Shown piece by piece: positions 1 through 8,018 of a DNA stretch of 17,565 nt; within the stretch, counting starts at the first letter, position 1, and each line of letters begins with the position of its first letter. Made by a program: the position numbers and the translations under genes. Under the pieces are notes generated by a model. It was not told the origin of the DNA. It worked only from the letters and a program-made list of their open reading frames with translations, and searched no databases. The DNA lies in NCBI GenBank assembly GCA_024683115.1, contig JAIKYM010000132.1, forward strand, positions 1-17,565. Direction: 5' to 3'. This DNA is from Bacilli bacterium. GTDB taxonomy: Bacteria; Bacillota_I; Bacilli_A; RF39; UBA660.

Positions 1-31
1 CATTTATAATGAACTTTTTTATGTCTACATT

Positions 32-55
32 ATTGATTATATTTACATAATCAAT
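32..55. promoter_or_regulatory. Perfect inverted repeat in promoter spacer (possible operator)
   Basis: ATTGATTAT (32-40) and ATAATCAAT (47-55) are perfect 9-base inverted repeats separated by 6 bases. They cover the -35 box and fill the spacer up to the -10 box. A second small dyad, ATAAT-G-ATTAT, lies at 57-67 over the -10 box and predicted start. No T-run follows, so this is not a terminator. Position and symmetry suit a dimeric repressor, but no regulator gene is in the window, so the role is inferred. Confidence 0.45.
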
Positions 56-61
56 TATAAT
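33..61 (+). promoter_or_regulatory. Sigma-A-type promoter of the T4SS operon
   Basis: The -35 box TTGATT (33-38) and the -10 box TATAAT (56-61) are separated by 17 bases, close to the housekeeping consensus. Transcription would start near 68, leaving a leader of about 55 nt before the ATG at 123. It is the only strong promoter seen ahead of the thirteen secretion genes, most of which are separated by fewer than 20 bases or overlap. This is prediction from sequence only; in AT-rich DNA a TATAAT alone means little, but box quality and spacing together are persuasive. Confidence 0.6.
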
Positions 62-122
62 GATTATAGTGTATTATTATAGGTAAATAAGCCTATTTTT
101 ATATAAATAAGAGGGTGACTTT

Positions 123-1106
123 ATGTTAAGCATAGGAGCTAGTGTTGGAAGTTTTATTATGGATGCATTCTGCGCTATCTTTATCGGACTTTTAGATGGT
201 GTAGTTTATTTACTTCTTTCGCTAATTTATGCAGTTTGGGAAGTACTAGCTAAAGTTGATATATTTGGTGGTGGAACTGCTGGAGAAAAAATATACGAAC
301 AATTTACTGCTCGTATATTTACTGTTATTTCAATAGTAATGGTATTTATGGTAGCTTATAACATAATTAAGTATATTATGGATCCAGATGGCGATTCTGT
401 TAAAAAGACATCTGGTTTAGTTAAACAGATAATTATAAGTGTATTAATGTGTATATTTGCACCTTTGATATTTAAATACATGGCTGTATTCCAATACCAT
501 GTTGTTGCAAATAATACTATTCCAAATATTGTATTAGGTACTAATGGTGGAAACAGAAAAATATCATCTGGTAAGCAATTATCAATGGTAGTATTAATGT
601 CTTTTTACCATCCATATAATACATCCTATAATGATTTCGTTGTAAATCCAAATGGTGATAATTGCCAGGATATTATAACGATGAATCAAGGTGGAGATGA
701 AGTCCGTGAAGAATGGGCAAATCAAATGCTTAAATGGTGTGAAGATGATGGATCTGCTCCACAAGAAATAACTGGTCATGAAAACTTCTGGTCTCAAATA
801 GGAGAAGAAGAAGGATGCGAATATATGTGGATTATTTGTACAGGTGTTGGTGTACTTGTATGTTATATGCTAGTTCAATATTGTATTGCAATAGGAACTC
901 GAGCTGTAAGATTAGGATTCCTAGAAATAATTGCTCCATTCCCTATATTGATAAAACCATTTGATAAGACAACATATGATAATTGGTTTAAAGAAATGAA
1001 AACTACATATTTAGAATTGTTTATAAGAATTGCAGTTATATCATTTGTAGTATTTGTATGTTCGTTAATACCTGGATTAATTTCTGCAATATGGAATTCA
1101 TTCTAA
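123..1106 (+). CDS. VirB6/TrbL-like polytopic T4SS membrane protein
   Basis: This 327-residue integral membrane protein is the likely inner channel component of the secretion system. About six hydrophobic segments are visible, near residues 8-40, 63-85, 102-125, 234-257, 262-278 and 298-322. A polar region of about 105 residues (130-233), probably extracellular, separates the first three from the last three. The helix-rich block with conserved-looking arginines and prolines near 255-283 (ending PFDKTTYDNWFKEM) resembles VirB6-like proteins of Gram-positive systems. The start follows AGAGGGTGA with good spacing. It is the first gene of the operon. The next gene opens with one more membrane helix and a long soluble tail, parts that Gram-positive VirB6 proteins often carry in one chain, so the two may work as a split protein. 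The family call rests on topology and context, not a diagnostic motif. Confidence 0.7.
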   Translation: MLSIGASVGSFIMDAFCAIFIGLLDGVVYLLLSLIYAVWEVLAKVDIFGGGTAGEKIYEQFTARIFTVISIVMVFMVAYNIIKYIMDPDGDSVKKTSGLVKQIIISVLMCIFAPLIFKYMAVFQYHVVANNTIPNIVLGTNGGNRKISSGKQLSMVVLMSFYHPYNTSYNDFVVNPNGDNCQDIITMNQGGDEVREEWANQMLKWCEDDGSAPQEITGHENFWSQIGEEEGCEYMWIICTGVGVLVCYMLVQYCIAIGTRAVRLGFLEIIAPFPILIKPFDKTTYDNWFKEMKTTYLELFIRIAVISFVVFVCSLIPGLISAIWNSF

Positions 1107-1146
1107 TTGTAATATAAAAAAATAAAAATAGAAAAAAGGTGATTAT

Positions 1147-2487
1147 ATGGCTAAATGCTTAGCTATTGTAGCTTTTATAATTGGTTTATTGAAGTTTGCT
1201 CAAGATGCACCTGACTTGATTAAGAAAGTCTTTAGCGGTGGACTTGGTGGTGGCTTACTAAATGGTATTGATTTAAATCCTAAAGGACAAATTAAGAAAA
1301 ATATTGATGCTGCTAAGAAAACTGTTAATCAAGCTAAAGGATTTGCAAGCAATGTTGCACATGCTCCAGGTAGAGCTGTCAAAGGAGCTTTAAAAGGTGG
1401 AGCTGGCATTGTAGGTGGCGGCAGAGCAGCATTAAGAGGTATTAAAAATCTTGGCAGTATTAAAGAAGGATTTAAGGACATTGGTAAAGCTAAAGGTTTT
1501 GAAAATACAGTCGCTAGTATAGGGAAAGCTATTAAAGGTGTTGGAACTGGCATTGGAGAAATAGGAGCTGGTGCTGTTGCTGGTGCGAGGGCGGGAGCTG
1601 CACATGGAGCACGTTATGGTTTAGGTGCATACGTAGATGCTGCTACAGACCGTGCATTAAATTATACAGAGGAAAATCGTACAAGTTTTAATGAAGCACA
1701 TTCAACATTTAGCTCTAAGTATAAAGATTTAATGAGTAAAAATGCTAAAGATATAGAAAAGCAAAAGAATAGAAAAGATCAACTTAAAGCTCGTTATGAA
1801 TCAGATGTTCATGAATATATGGTTAAAAACATTGATGGTATTAATAGTGGTATTGCTTCAGATAAATCTTCATATATGCTTGAAGCATGGGATTATTATA
1901 AAAAAATGAATCCTGAAGCTAGTGATGATGAAATAACTGACATGGTAAATGTATTAAGTGATTCGGATTTAGGAAGAGTGATAGCACAATCTAGGGCAGA
2001 GAGTTACTTTAAAAACGCTTATGATAATAATGTTAAAGCGTGTGATACAGAAATTGCTAGATTACAAGCTGATTCTATTGCTGGTAACGCGGATTTAGTT
2101 ATGGATTTACTTGGTAAATATGCCAGCAGTCAATCTAAATTTGGTGATGCTATCAATACAGAGTTTTCGGATAAACTTAAAGAAAATTTATCTAAACTTA
2201 AAGGTGCACAAGCTGCAGATATTAACGACACAATTAATGCTGCTTTAAAGACTTCGGGCCAAACGTATGTTGGTGATGGAAATGTTGGATTATCTGCTTC
2301 TGATGTTCAAAATATTGTTAATTCATTGTATTCTAATGCTCCAGGTGGTAAACTTGATGCAAAACAATTAGATGCAGTTCATCAGTTAATGGAAGCTGTT
2401 AAAAAATCTGATGAAAAGACACATGCTAGTGTATCGGTTGTTCCAATTAATACTGCTACAGAAGCTAAAAAAGATGGTGGTAAGTAA
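1147..2487 (+). CDS. T4SS-associated protein, N-terminal helix plus long soluble tail
   Basis: The protein has 446 residues. Residues 3-23 form one hydrophobic helix (LAIVAFIIGLLKFAQ), followed by a Gly/Ala/Lys-rich, low-complexity region to about 165 and then a charged, mostly helical region to the C-terminus. The opening (IIGLLKFAQDAPDLIKKVF, then Gly-rich) looks like the stretch after the last membrane helix of VirB6/TrbL proteins in Gram-positive conjugative elements, so this may be the detached C-terminal part of the 123-1106 protein. There are no catalytic motifs. The start follows AAAAAAGGTGAT. The stop overlaps the next start as TAATG, implying translational coupling. The tail probably lies in the cytoplasm, but topology is inferred. 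The biochemical function is unknown. Confidence 0.65.
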   Translation: MAKCLAIVAFIIGLLKFAQDAPDLIKKVFSGGLGGGLLNGIDLNPKGQIKKNIDAAKKTVNQAKGFASNVAHAPGRAVKGALKGGAGIVGGGRAALRGIKNLGSIKEGFKDIGKAKGFENTVASIGKAIKGVGTGIGEIGAGAVAGARAGAAHGARYGLGAYVDAATDRALNYTEENRTSFNEAHSTFSSKYKDLMSKNAKDIEKQKNRKDQLKARYESDVHEYMVKNIDGINSGIASDKSSYMLEAWDYYKKMNPEASDDEITDMVNVLSDSDLGRVIAQSRAESYFKNAYDNNVKACDTEIARLQADSIAGNADLVMDLLGKYASSQSKFGDAINTEFSDKLKENLSKLKGAQAADINDTINAALKTSGQTYVGDGNVGLSASDVQNIVNSLYSNAPGGKLDAKQLDAVHQLMEAVKKSDEKTHASVSVVPINTATEAKKDGGK

Positions 2488-2915
2488 TGCCTTTTTGGAA
2501 TCGTGATGAAGAATTAATATCTTTTTTAGAAGAATATTTAAAAATCAATGATTTAATATATGAACAAGATTTAATTCGAAAAGAATTAGAAGATTTTGAT
2601 AAAAAAAGCGATGAAAAGTTGTTTAGACATATGATGAAAGATGTTGGTTATGAAGATTATACTGAATTAACTGCTGCAATAGAGAAAAGTAAATTGATTG
2701 AAGAACTTTTTAAAGAATATCCTGGGATGATAGAATGGGCAAAAGAATTAAAGTTTTTCTTATTAAGAAATAAAAAAATGGTAGAATCTTCTGCGATGAC
2801 ACTAGGACTAAAGTCTGATACATTATCACCTATGGAAATAATGCTAAATGAAAGCAAAGCTAGAAAGACTTTACAAAGTCTTAAGATTAAACAATCAATA
2901 AATAAGAAGAATTAA
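2487..2915 (+). CDS. Small helical cytosolic protein of the T4SS operon
   Basis: This 142-residue protein has no signal peptide or membrane segment and is rich in Lys, Glu and Leu. It reads as mostly alpha-helical, with possible coiled-coil stretches near 10-45 and 60-90. Its ATG overlaps the stop of the preceding gene by one base (TAATG), so it is probably translated by coupling and made in proportion to the VirB6-like tail protein. I recognise no family. Its position between the VirB6-like pair and the VirB3/VirB4 genes suggests a cytosolic accessory or assembly factor. The length and the unbroken frame inside a tight operon make it a real gene. Confidence 0.6.
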   Translation: MPFWNRDEELISFLEEYLKINDLIYEQDLIRKELEDFDKKSDEKLFRHMMKDVGYEDYTELTAAIEKSKLIEELFKEYPGMIEWAKELKFFLLRNKKMVESSAMTLGLKSDTLSPMEIMLNESKARKTLQSLKIKQSINKKN

Positions 2916-2929
2916 AAAGGAGTGATAAA

Positions 2930-3247
2930 ATGAATAATTTTTTAATTCCAGCAAATACAAAAAGATCAATGTTAATATTTGGAATTTTTAGAAAAATTGA
3001 TTTGATTATATTTGTAATTGGAGTAGTACTAACATTCATTTTGATATGGTTAATACCACCTAATAATTTAGTTGATATAGGTGTTGATGTGTTACCTTTA
3101 GTTGTTTCTGCAATAATGGTAATGCCTATTCCTAATCAAATGAATATATGGGCGTTTACTGTTAATATTTATTCGTTTTTAGTACATCAAAGAAATTATA
3201 GATGGAGAGGTTGGTGCATGATAGATGGCAAGCAAAAAGACAAGTAG
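2930..3247 (+). CDS. PrgI/VirB3-like T4SS membrane protein
   Basis: The 105-residue protein has two adjacent hydrophobic segments (about 23-43 and 50-66), a short cytosolic N-terminus (MNNFLIPANTKRS) and a basic, aromatic C-terminus (NIYSFLVHQRNYRWRGW). Size, the paired helices close to the N-terminus, the lead-in and the position just upstream of VirB4 match the PrgI/TrsC/VirB3-like group of Gram-positive conjugation systems, where this protein anchors the VirB4 ATPase at the membrane. The start follows AAAAGGAGTGAT. The end overlaps the next gene by 23 bases. The call rests on topology and gene order more than motifs. Confidence 0.7.
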   Translation: MNNFLIPANTKRSMLIFGIFRKIDLIIFVIGVVLTFILIWLIPPNNLVDIGVDVLPLVVSAIMVMPIPNQMNIWAFTVNIYSFLVHQRNYRWRGWCMIDGKQKDK

Positions 3248-3815
3248 TGAAGGCTTTATTAGTACAGAAGATTGGCTACCTATAATTGAAATAAAAAATG
3301 GTTTTATGGAAGTTAAAGGTACACCTCTTACTGGTCATCAATATGTTACTGGTGTAAGAGTTGAACCAAAGAATATATTTATCTCTGACCAACAAGTTCA
3401 ATTAGGAACGATATATGGATTAAGAGATTTATATAATAACTTAGATTTTGAATTCTGGTTAATTTGTTGTGATAGACCAGTAGATATTAATTTATATAAA
3501 TCTGAACTTGAAATAATGTATGCACAAGAAGAAAGTCCAAATATTAGAAAACTAATAAATGAGGATATAAATAAATGTGATCAATTCATTGGACCAGAAG
3601 TTAATGCAGTTGATACTGAGTATTACATTCTATTTAAAGATAGCATAAAAAATAGAGATGTAATGATTAAGAGACTTCAATTGATAATATCTGATTTAGC
3701 TAAAGCTGGATTAAACTCTAGACAAGTTACAGATGAAGATTTAAGAGTTATTCTAGATTCATTCTTCAATGATTCTTTAAAAATGGAATATGGGACGGTG
3801 ATGACTAATGTCTAA
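3225..3815 (+). CDS. VirB4 N-terminal-domain/TrsD-like cytosolic T4SS protein
   Basis: The protein has 196 residues and no membrane segment or nucleotide-binding motif. It opens with a short beta-rich block (about residues 15-60: WLPIIEIKNGFMEVKG, then VTGVRVEPKNIF), followed by a helical block with CDRPVDINLYKSELE. That layout resembles the N-terminal part of VirB4/ConE-type ATPases, and equally the small TrsD/TraD protein found between VirB3-like and VirB4 genes in pSK41- and pIP501-type plasmids. The ATG at 3225 is the earliest possible start because an in-frame TAG lies immediately upstream. GGAGAGG (3204-3210) would serve it at a rather long spacing. It overlaps the PrgI-like gene by 23 bases and the VirB4 gene by 8 (ATGTCTAA), so stoichiometric production with VirB4 is likely. 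Confidence 0.65.
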   Translation: MASKKTSSEGFISTEDWLPIIEIKNGFMEVKGTPLTGHQYVTGVRVEPKNIFISDQQVQLGTIYGLRDLYNNLDFEFWLICCDRPVDINLYKSELEIMYAQEESPNIRKLINEDINKCDQFIGPEVNAVDTEYYILFKDSIKNRDVMIKRLQLIISDLAKAGLNSRQVTDEDLRVILDSFFNDSLKMEYGTVMTNV

Positions 3816-5601
3816 GGCAACATTTAAAAGTGAAGTAGCACCTAAAGGCTTATCATTTAAAATGATGGAATTTGTAATAAGTGGTAAGTACGCTACAATA
3901 ATCACTGTTATTCAATATCCTAGAGCAATTGGACCTGGTTACTTATCAAATTTAACTTCAATTCCTGGAGTTAAGGTAGTAGCTAAACATATTCCAATTG
4001 ATTTTGAAACCATTTCTTCTACTATCAATAAAGAAATTGTTGAATTAAAAGAAGAATATGAAAAAGAAAGAGATAATACATTAAAAGAAAGATTAAGAAT
4101 TAATTATGAATCAATGGAAAATTTCGTACAAGAATTAGCTGCTACTAATTCTAAAGTATTTGATTTCCAATTACATATATTAATTACTGCTGATTCTCAA
4201 GAAGAATTAGATGCAAGAAAAGTACAAGTTAAAAACTTCTTAGTTAGTTTGGATATGAGGGGAATTCAAATGATGTTTGATCAAGAACATATTTTGAAAT
4301 CAATGTTACCATTATTCCCAAAACAAGAAGTTGAAAGTAGAATAGGTATTCCAATACCTTCTCCTACAATAGCTGCAATGTATCCATTTGTATTCGATTC
4401 TGTTAAAGATCCAGGAAAGTCTACTTTACTTGGACTTGATAGATCAGGTGGTGTAGTATTATTTAACCAATTCTTATATCAATTAAGAAAAGAACATAAT
4501 AGAAATAATGCTAATATGATTATATTAGGTACTTCTGGTTCTGGTAAATCTACAGCAGCTAAATTATTACTTAGAGCAAATATAAGAAATCATCATCAAA
4601 TTGTTTGTATTGACCCTGAAGGTGAATTAGAGCATATAGCTAAAAACTATGGTGGTAATTTCATTGATCTAGGTAAAGGCGGACAATATGGTATGATTAA
4701 TCCGTTTGAAGTAGTAGTAGATTCAGATATTGAAGAACTATCAAATGGTGAAGGTTATACTGTATTAACTAGAACATTATCTTCTTTAAAGGCATTTATG
4801 AAGTATTACAATCCTGAAATTGAAGATGATGTACTTGAAATGTTTTCTGCAATAACTCAAGAAACATATAAAAGATTTGGTATTGATTTCAATACAGATT
4901 TCTCTTTATTTAAACCTGAAAATTATCCAACATTTGATGAGGTTTATGAAACACTTAGAGGTAAGCTATTAGCTATACCTGAAGCAACAAGAGAAAAAGA
5001 TGTTCTAGAAAGACTAGAATTAAGATTAAGACCATTTGTAAATGAATTAAGATATTATTTTAATGGTCATACAACAATTGATTCATCATCTAATTTTATT
5101 GTATTTAATATTAAAGAAGTAATGAATTCAGATTCAAATATTCGTAATGCTTTATTCTTCAATATTTTGAAGTATGCATGGGGCTTATGTTTAAATAAAG
5201 ATAAGAATACATTAATGATGGTTGATGAAGCACATATTCTATTATCTGGTAATAATGAATTAGGTGCTGAGTATTTAGCTAACATGCAAAGACGTTCTAG
5301 AAAATATAACACTGGAACAATTATAATTACTCAACAACCAACAGACTTTGCTGCTCCAAATTTAATAATGCATGGTAAAGCAATATTTGATAATGCATCT
5401 TACTATTTAATTATGGGACTTAAGAAACAAGCTGTTGAAGATTTAGGTCAATTAATTGATATTAATGATGCTGAAAAAGAGGCTGTTAAGTCATATACAC
5501 AAGGTGAAGGTCTATTTGTATGTGGATCTCGTAGAATGCAAATATATGTTACATTAACGCAAGATGAATTAGATTCATTTGGATCTGGTGGAGGACTATA
5601 A
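3808..5601 (+). CDS. virB4: VirB4 family T4SS ATPase
   Basis: This 597-residue cytosolic ATPase powers assembly and transport by the secretion system. The Walker A motif GTSGSGKS is at residues 241-248 and Walker B (LMMVDEAH) at 469-476 with D473 and E474. An NMQRRSRKYNTG segment and IIITQQPTDF follow, as is usual for VirB4/TraE/ConE ATPases. Residues 1-240 form the family's mixed N-terminal domain, with a charged helix near 80-110. The extreme N-terminal module of longer relatives appears to be supplied by the preceding gene. Start: GGGACGGTG precedes the ATG, which overlaps the upstream stop by 8 bases. All ATPase motifs are intact, so I expect an active enzyme. The family assignment is firm; the transported substrate is not known. 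Confidence 0.95.
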   Translation: MSKATFKSEVAPKGLSFKMMEFVISGKYATIITVIQYPRAIGPGYLSNLTSIPGVKVVAKHIPIDFETISSTINKEIVELKEEYEKERDNTLKERLRINYESMENFVQELAATNSKVFDFQLHILITADSQEELDARKVQVKNFLVSLDMRGIQMMFDQEHILKSMLPLFPKQEVESRIGIPIPSPTIAAMYPFVFDSVKDPGKSTLLGLDRSGGVVLFNQFLYQLRKEHNRNNANMIILGTSGSGKSTAAKLLLRANIRNHHQIVCIDPEGELEHIAKNYGGNFIDLGKGGQYGMINPFEVVVDSDIEELSNGEGYTVLTRTLSSLKAFMKYYNPEIEDDVLEMFSAITQETYKRFGIDFNTDFSLFKPENYPTFDEVYETLRGKLLAIPEATREKDVLERLELRLRPFVNELRYYFNGHTTIDSSSNFIVFNIKEVMNSDSNIRNALFFNILKYAWGLCLNKDKNTLMMVDEAHILLSGNNELGAEYLANMQRRSRKYNTGTIIITQQPTDFAAPNLIMHGKAIFDNASYYLIMGLKKQAVEDLGQLIDINDAEKEAVKSYTQGEGLFVCGSRRMQIYVTLTQDELDSFGSGGGL

Positions 5602-5618
5602 GATAAGGATGTGATAAT

Positions 5619-8009
5619 ATGTCACGCATAGTAAATAAATTTATTAACATAATTAACAAGAATCATATATATATGGTTCTTGTTTTGTTGATTATGTTTA
5701 TCATTCCAACTAATGTTTTAGCAGCAAATAAGGACTATTCTAAGTTTGATTGGGATAAGTTTTATGCTGCAAATAAGAATTATTGGTCATCTATGTGTAA
5801 TATGAATGAAAAGGGAGAATGTGATGATGATATCATAGTATATCAAAAGGAATTCTATACTAAGATGTATAAGTTGTTATCTTATTATCAAGAAAAAGGT
5901 GTATATATTGCTGATGATTTGATTGTTACAACTGCCTTCTATGAATTATTACCTAATTATGCTGGTAATCCTGTTCAAGAGTATAAGTATCAAAATTTCT
6001 TTTCAACTTCAGGAGAAACTGCTAAGAGATCAGCTATTAAGATTGATGATAACTACGATGTAGATGTTGATTATAATGGAGATACTTCTAAGCTAGAAAA
6101 AGAAGTTGAATCATTTAACACTGAATCAGATACATTAAAAATGTTAATAAAGAATGCTGTAGCATATTATACATATTGTTATGGTTCATATGGTGCACCT
6201 ACTGTTCAAACAAGAGAGGATGGATCAACTCAAAAGGTATGTCCTCCAGGAACTACTGTAACTACAATCATTAAACACAATAGTTTAATTCCTACTAAAG
6301 TTGAAAGATGTGCGGTAAATGTATCGGCTACTTCTGCTGCATCTGGTAATGAGTTAGGTTTTATGGAATATTTTCCATCAAGAATAGCACATGATACATT
6401 ACTTGGAAAAATTGTATCAATCTTTGGTGCTATCGTAGAAGATGATTATCTAACTGATTGTGAATCCAGAAAAGATATTTATCCAGATGGGACATATTAT
6501 ACATATGTAGATCAAACTGATAAGGCTGAACCTCATTTATCATATACAAGATATTTTGATTTCTTAAAGAACAGTAGATATTTTGATAATAAACCACATT
6601 TACAACATCATTTCCAAACTATATTAGAAGAAGCAGGTGTTGATTGTATTACGTCATATACTTGTAGTAATTCATTGGAAGCAAAAGGATTATATGAAAA
6701 CTATGAAGATAAACTAGAACAAGCAAGATTACATATAATATATGGAATAATAGATATTTTAAATATGCAAGGTATGTCTATATCATATGAAGGATATGGT
6801 ACTATAAACTTCAGTGAAGCAGAATCTCAAACTGCTGAAAGAAGTTCATATTATTGGCCAATTGGTAGTGCTGACATAACTGAAGAAAATGGTATTAAAT
6901 TTGCAAAAGGTAAACCTACAAAAACTTTAAATGATGTAGATTCATACTATGGAAGTAGAAAGAATCCTATTACTGGTGAACAAGAAATTCACTATGGAAT
7001 TGATATTAACACTGAAGAAGGTGTAACTACAGTTGTAGCTGCATATTCTGGAACAGTAGTATCAATAGTAGACAATTGTGTAAGTGGTGATTATACATGT
7101 AATGAAGGATATGGAAATACAATTATTATTTCTCATACAAATGGTGACTTTACTGTATATGCACACTTAGCAAGTATTGATCCTCAAATTAGTTTAAATA
7201 CTAATGTATTAACTGGTGAGTTAATAGGTTTAGCTGGATCAACTGGAGCAACTACTAAGAGTGTTTTATTATATGAATTAAGAATTGGTGGTAATTCAGT
7301 ATCTAATGCTGTAGATCCAATTGTAGCTACAGCTGCTGGCCATAGTTATCCACCAAATGATGATGACTTAAGACCATCTGGTTTTGTTGCATCTGGATAT
7401 GGTGCTAGATCTCCTAGAGCTGCCGGTTCAAACTTAACTAAAGCTGAATTTGTTGGTTTGTTAAGAGATTATTGTGCTAAGAATCCTAGTAGAGTAGGTC
7501 AAGAGATGTGTGAAGATCCTGAATTAGTTTATGATGCAAGTTATAGTGCTGATGTTAATCCGGAGTTAGTTATTGTTAGAGCGGTAGCAGAAGGTAATTC
7601 TCCAGGTAAGACTAAACATAATTATTGGGGAATAGGTTGTTCAAATGGACATCCTGAGCAATGCCGTTCATATGCTAACCTTGAAGAAGGTATTAGAGGA
7701 TTTGCTAATACTGTATCTAAATATGAAAATTTAACTGCTATGATGTCTAGATATGCTTATATTGGTAGATTCTGGTATAATCCAGGCTCATGGTCTGATG
7801 GTGGATGTATTTATTTACCATCTATTAGAGAGTTCTTGTCACCACAGAGACAAGCTGAAACTACAGCCATTTGTAGTAAGCCAACTTCTTGTATAATAAA
7901 TGTAGGTGGAGATTGTACTAACACTATTCAAGAAGATCAAGATGCATATGCTTCATGGCAAGTATCTAGAAATATGGGACCAAAGTTCCATAACATATTT
8001 GGAACATAG
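5619..8009 (+). CDS. Secreted T4SS wall protein: degenerate M23 plus glucosaminidase-like domain
   Basis: The 796-residue protein has an N-terminal signal segment (hydrophobic about 18-35, likely cut after VLA at 35). Residues 36-410 are Cys-containing and unrecognised. About 413-575 is a lysostaphin-like M23 domain: W413-P, HYGID at 458-462 and YAHL with H516 are kept, but the canonical HxH is replaced by V549-L550-L551 before YELR, so one zinc ligand and a catalytic His are gone. About 605-760 resembles a glucosaminidase/lysozyme-like fold: NPELVIVRAVAEGN with candidate catalytic E658, then NYWGIGCSNG and a SYANLEEGIRGF motif. The likely role is local peptidoglycan opening for the secretion apparatus, as for VirB1, with the M23 part reduced to binding. 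Many cysteines suggest disulfides outside the cell. The start follows AAGGATGTGAT. Domain calls are by motif recognition; the glucosaminidase assignment is the less certain. Confidence 0.8.
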   Translation: MSRIVNKFINIINKNHIYMVLVLLIMFIIPTNVLAANKDYSKFDWDKFYAANKNYWSSMCNMNEKGECDDDIIVYQKEFYTKMYKLLSYYQEKGVYIADDLIVTTAFYELLPNYAGNPVQEYKYQNFFSTSGETAKRSAIKIDDNYDVDVDYNGDTSKLEKEVESFNTESDTLKMLIKNAVAYYTYCYGSYGAPTVQTREDGSTQKVCPPGTTVTTIIKHNSLIPTKVERCAVNVSATSAASGNELGFMEYFPSRIAHDTLLGKIVSIFGAIVEDDYLTDCESRKDIYPDGTYYTYVDQTDKAEPHLSYTRYFDFLKNSRYFDNKPHLQHHFQTILEEAGVDCITSYTCSNSLEAKGLYENYEDKLEQARLHIIYGIIDILNMQGMSISYEGYGTINFSEAESQTAERSSYYWPIGSADITEENGIKFAKGKPTKTLNDVDSYYGSRKNPITGEQEIHYGIDINTEEGVTTVVAAYSGTVVSIVDNCVSGDYTCNEGYGNTIIISHTNGDFTVYAHLASIDPQISLNTNVLTGELIGLAGSTGATTKSVLLYELRIGGNSVSNAVDPIVATAAGHSYPPNDDDLRPSGFVASGYGARSPRAAGSNLTKAEFVGLLRDYCAKNPSRVGQEMCEDPELVYDASYSADVNPELVIVRAVAEGNSPGKTKHNYWGIGCSNGHPEQCRSYANLEEGIRGFANTVSKYENLTAMMSRYAYIGRFWYNPGSWSDGGCIYLPSIREFLSPQRQAETTAICSKPTSCIINVGGDCTNTIQEDQDAYASWQVSRNMGPKFHNIFGT
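5655..5684 (+). other. Strong RNA hairpin inside the signal-peptide codons
   Basis: AACAAGAA (5655-5662) pairs with TTCTTGTT (5677-5684), and the intervening bases continue the stem. The result is a 13-pair helix (12 Watson-Crick pairs and one G-U) with a TATA loop. It is followed by TTTTGTTG, a short U-rich run. It lies at codons 13-22 of the wall-protein gene, just after VirB4. It could be a leaky terminator, an mRNA-stability element or a brake on early elongation. The sequence also has to encode a hydrophobic signal segment, so chance is possible. Function is inferred. Confidence 0.4.
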
Positions 8010-8018
8010 GAGATTATT

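Noticed and set aside
1..31. Gene or RNA remnant at the left edge
   Set aside because: Thirty AT-rich bases with no frame, stem or motif that can be supported.
79..100. Small hairpin ATAGG/CCTAT followed by T5 in the operon leader, as an attenuator
   Set aside because: A five-pair stem with an 8-base loop is too weak to be a credible terminator.
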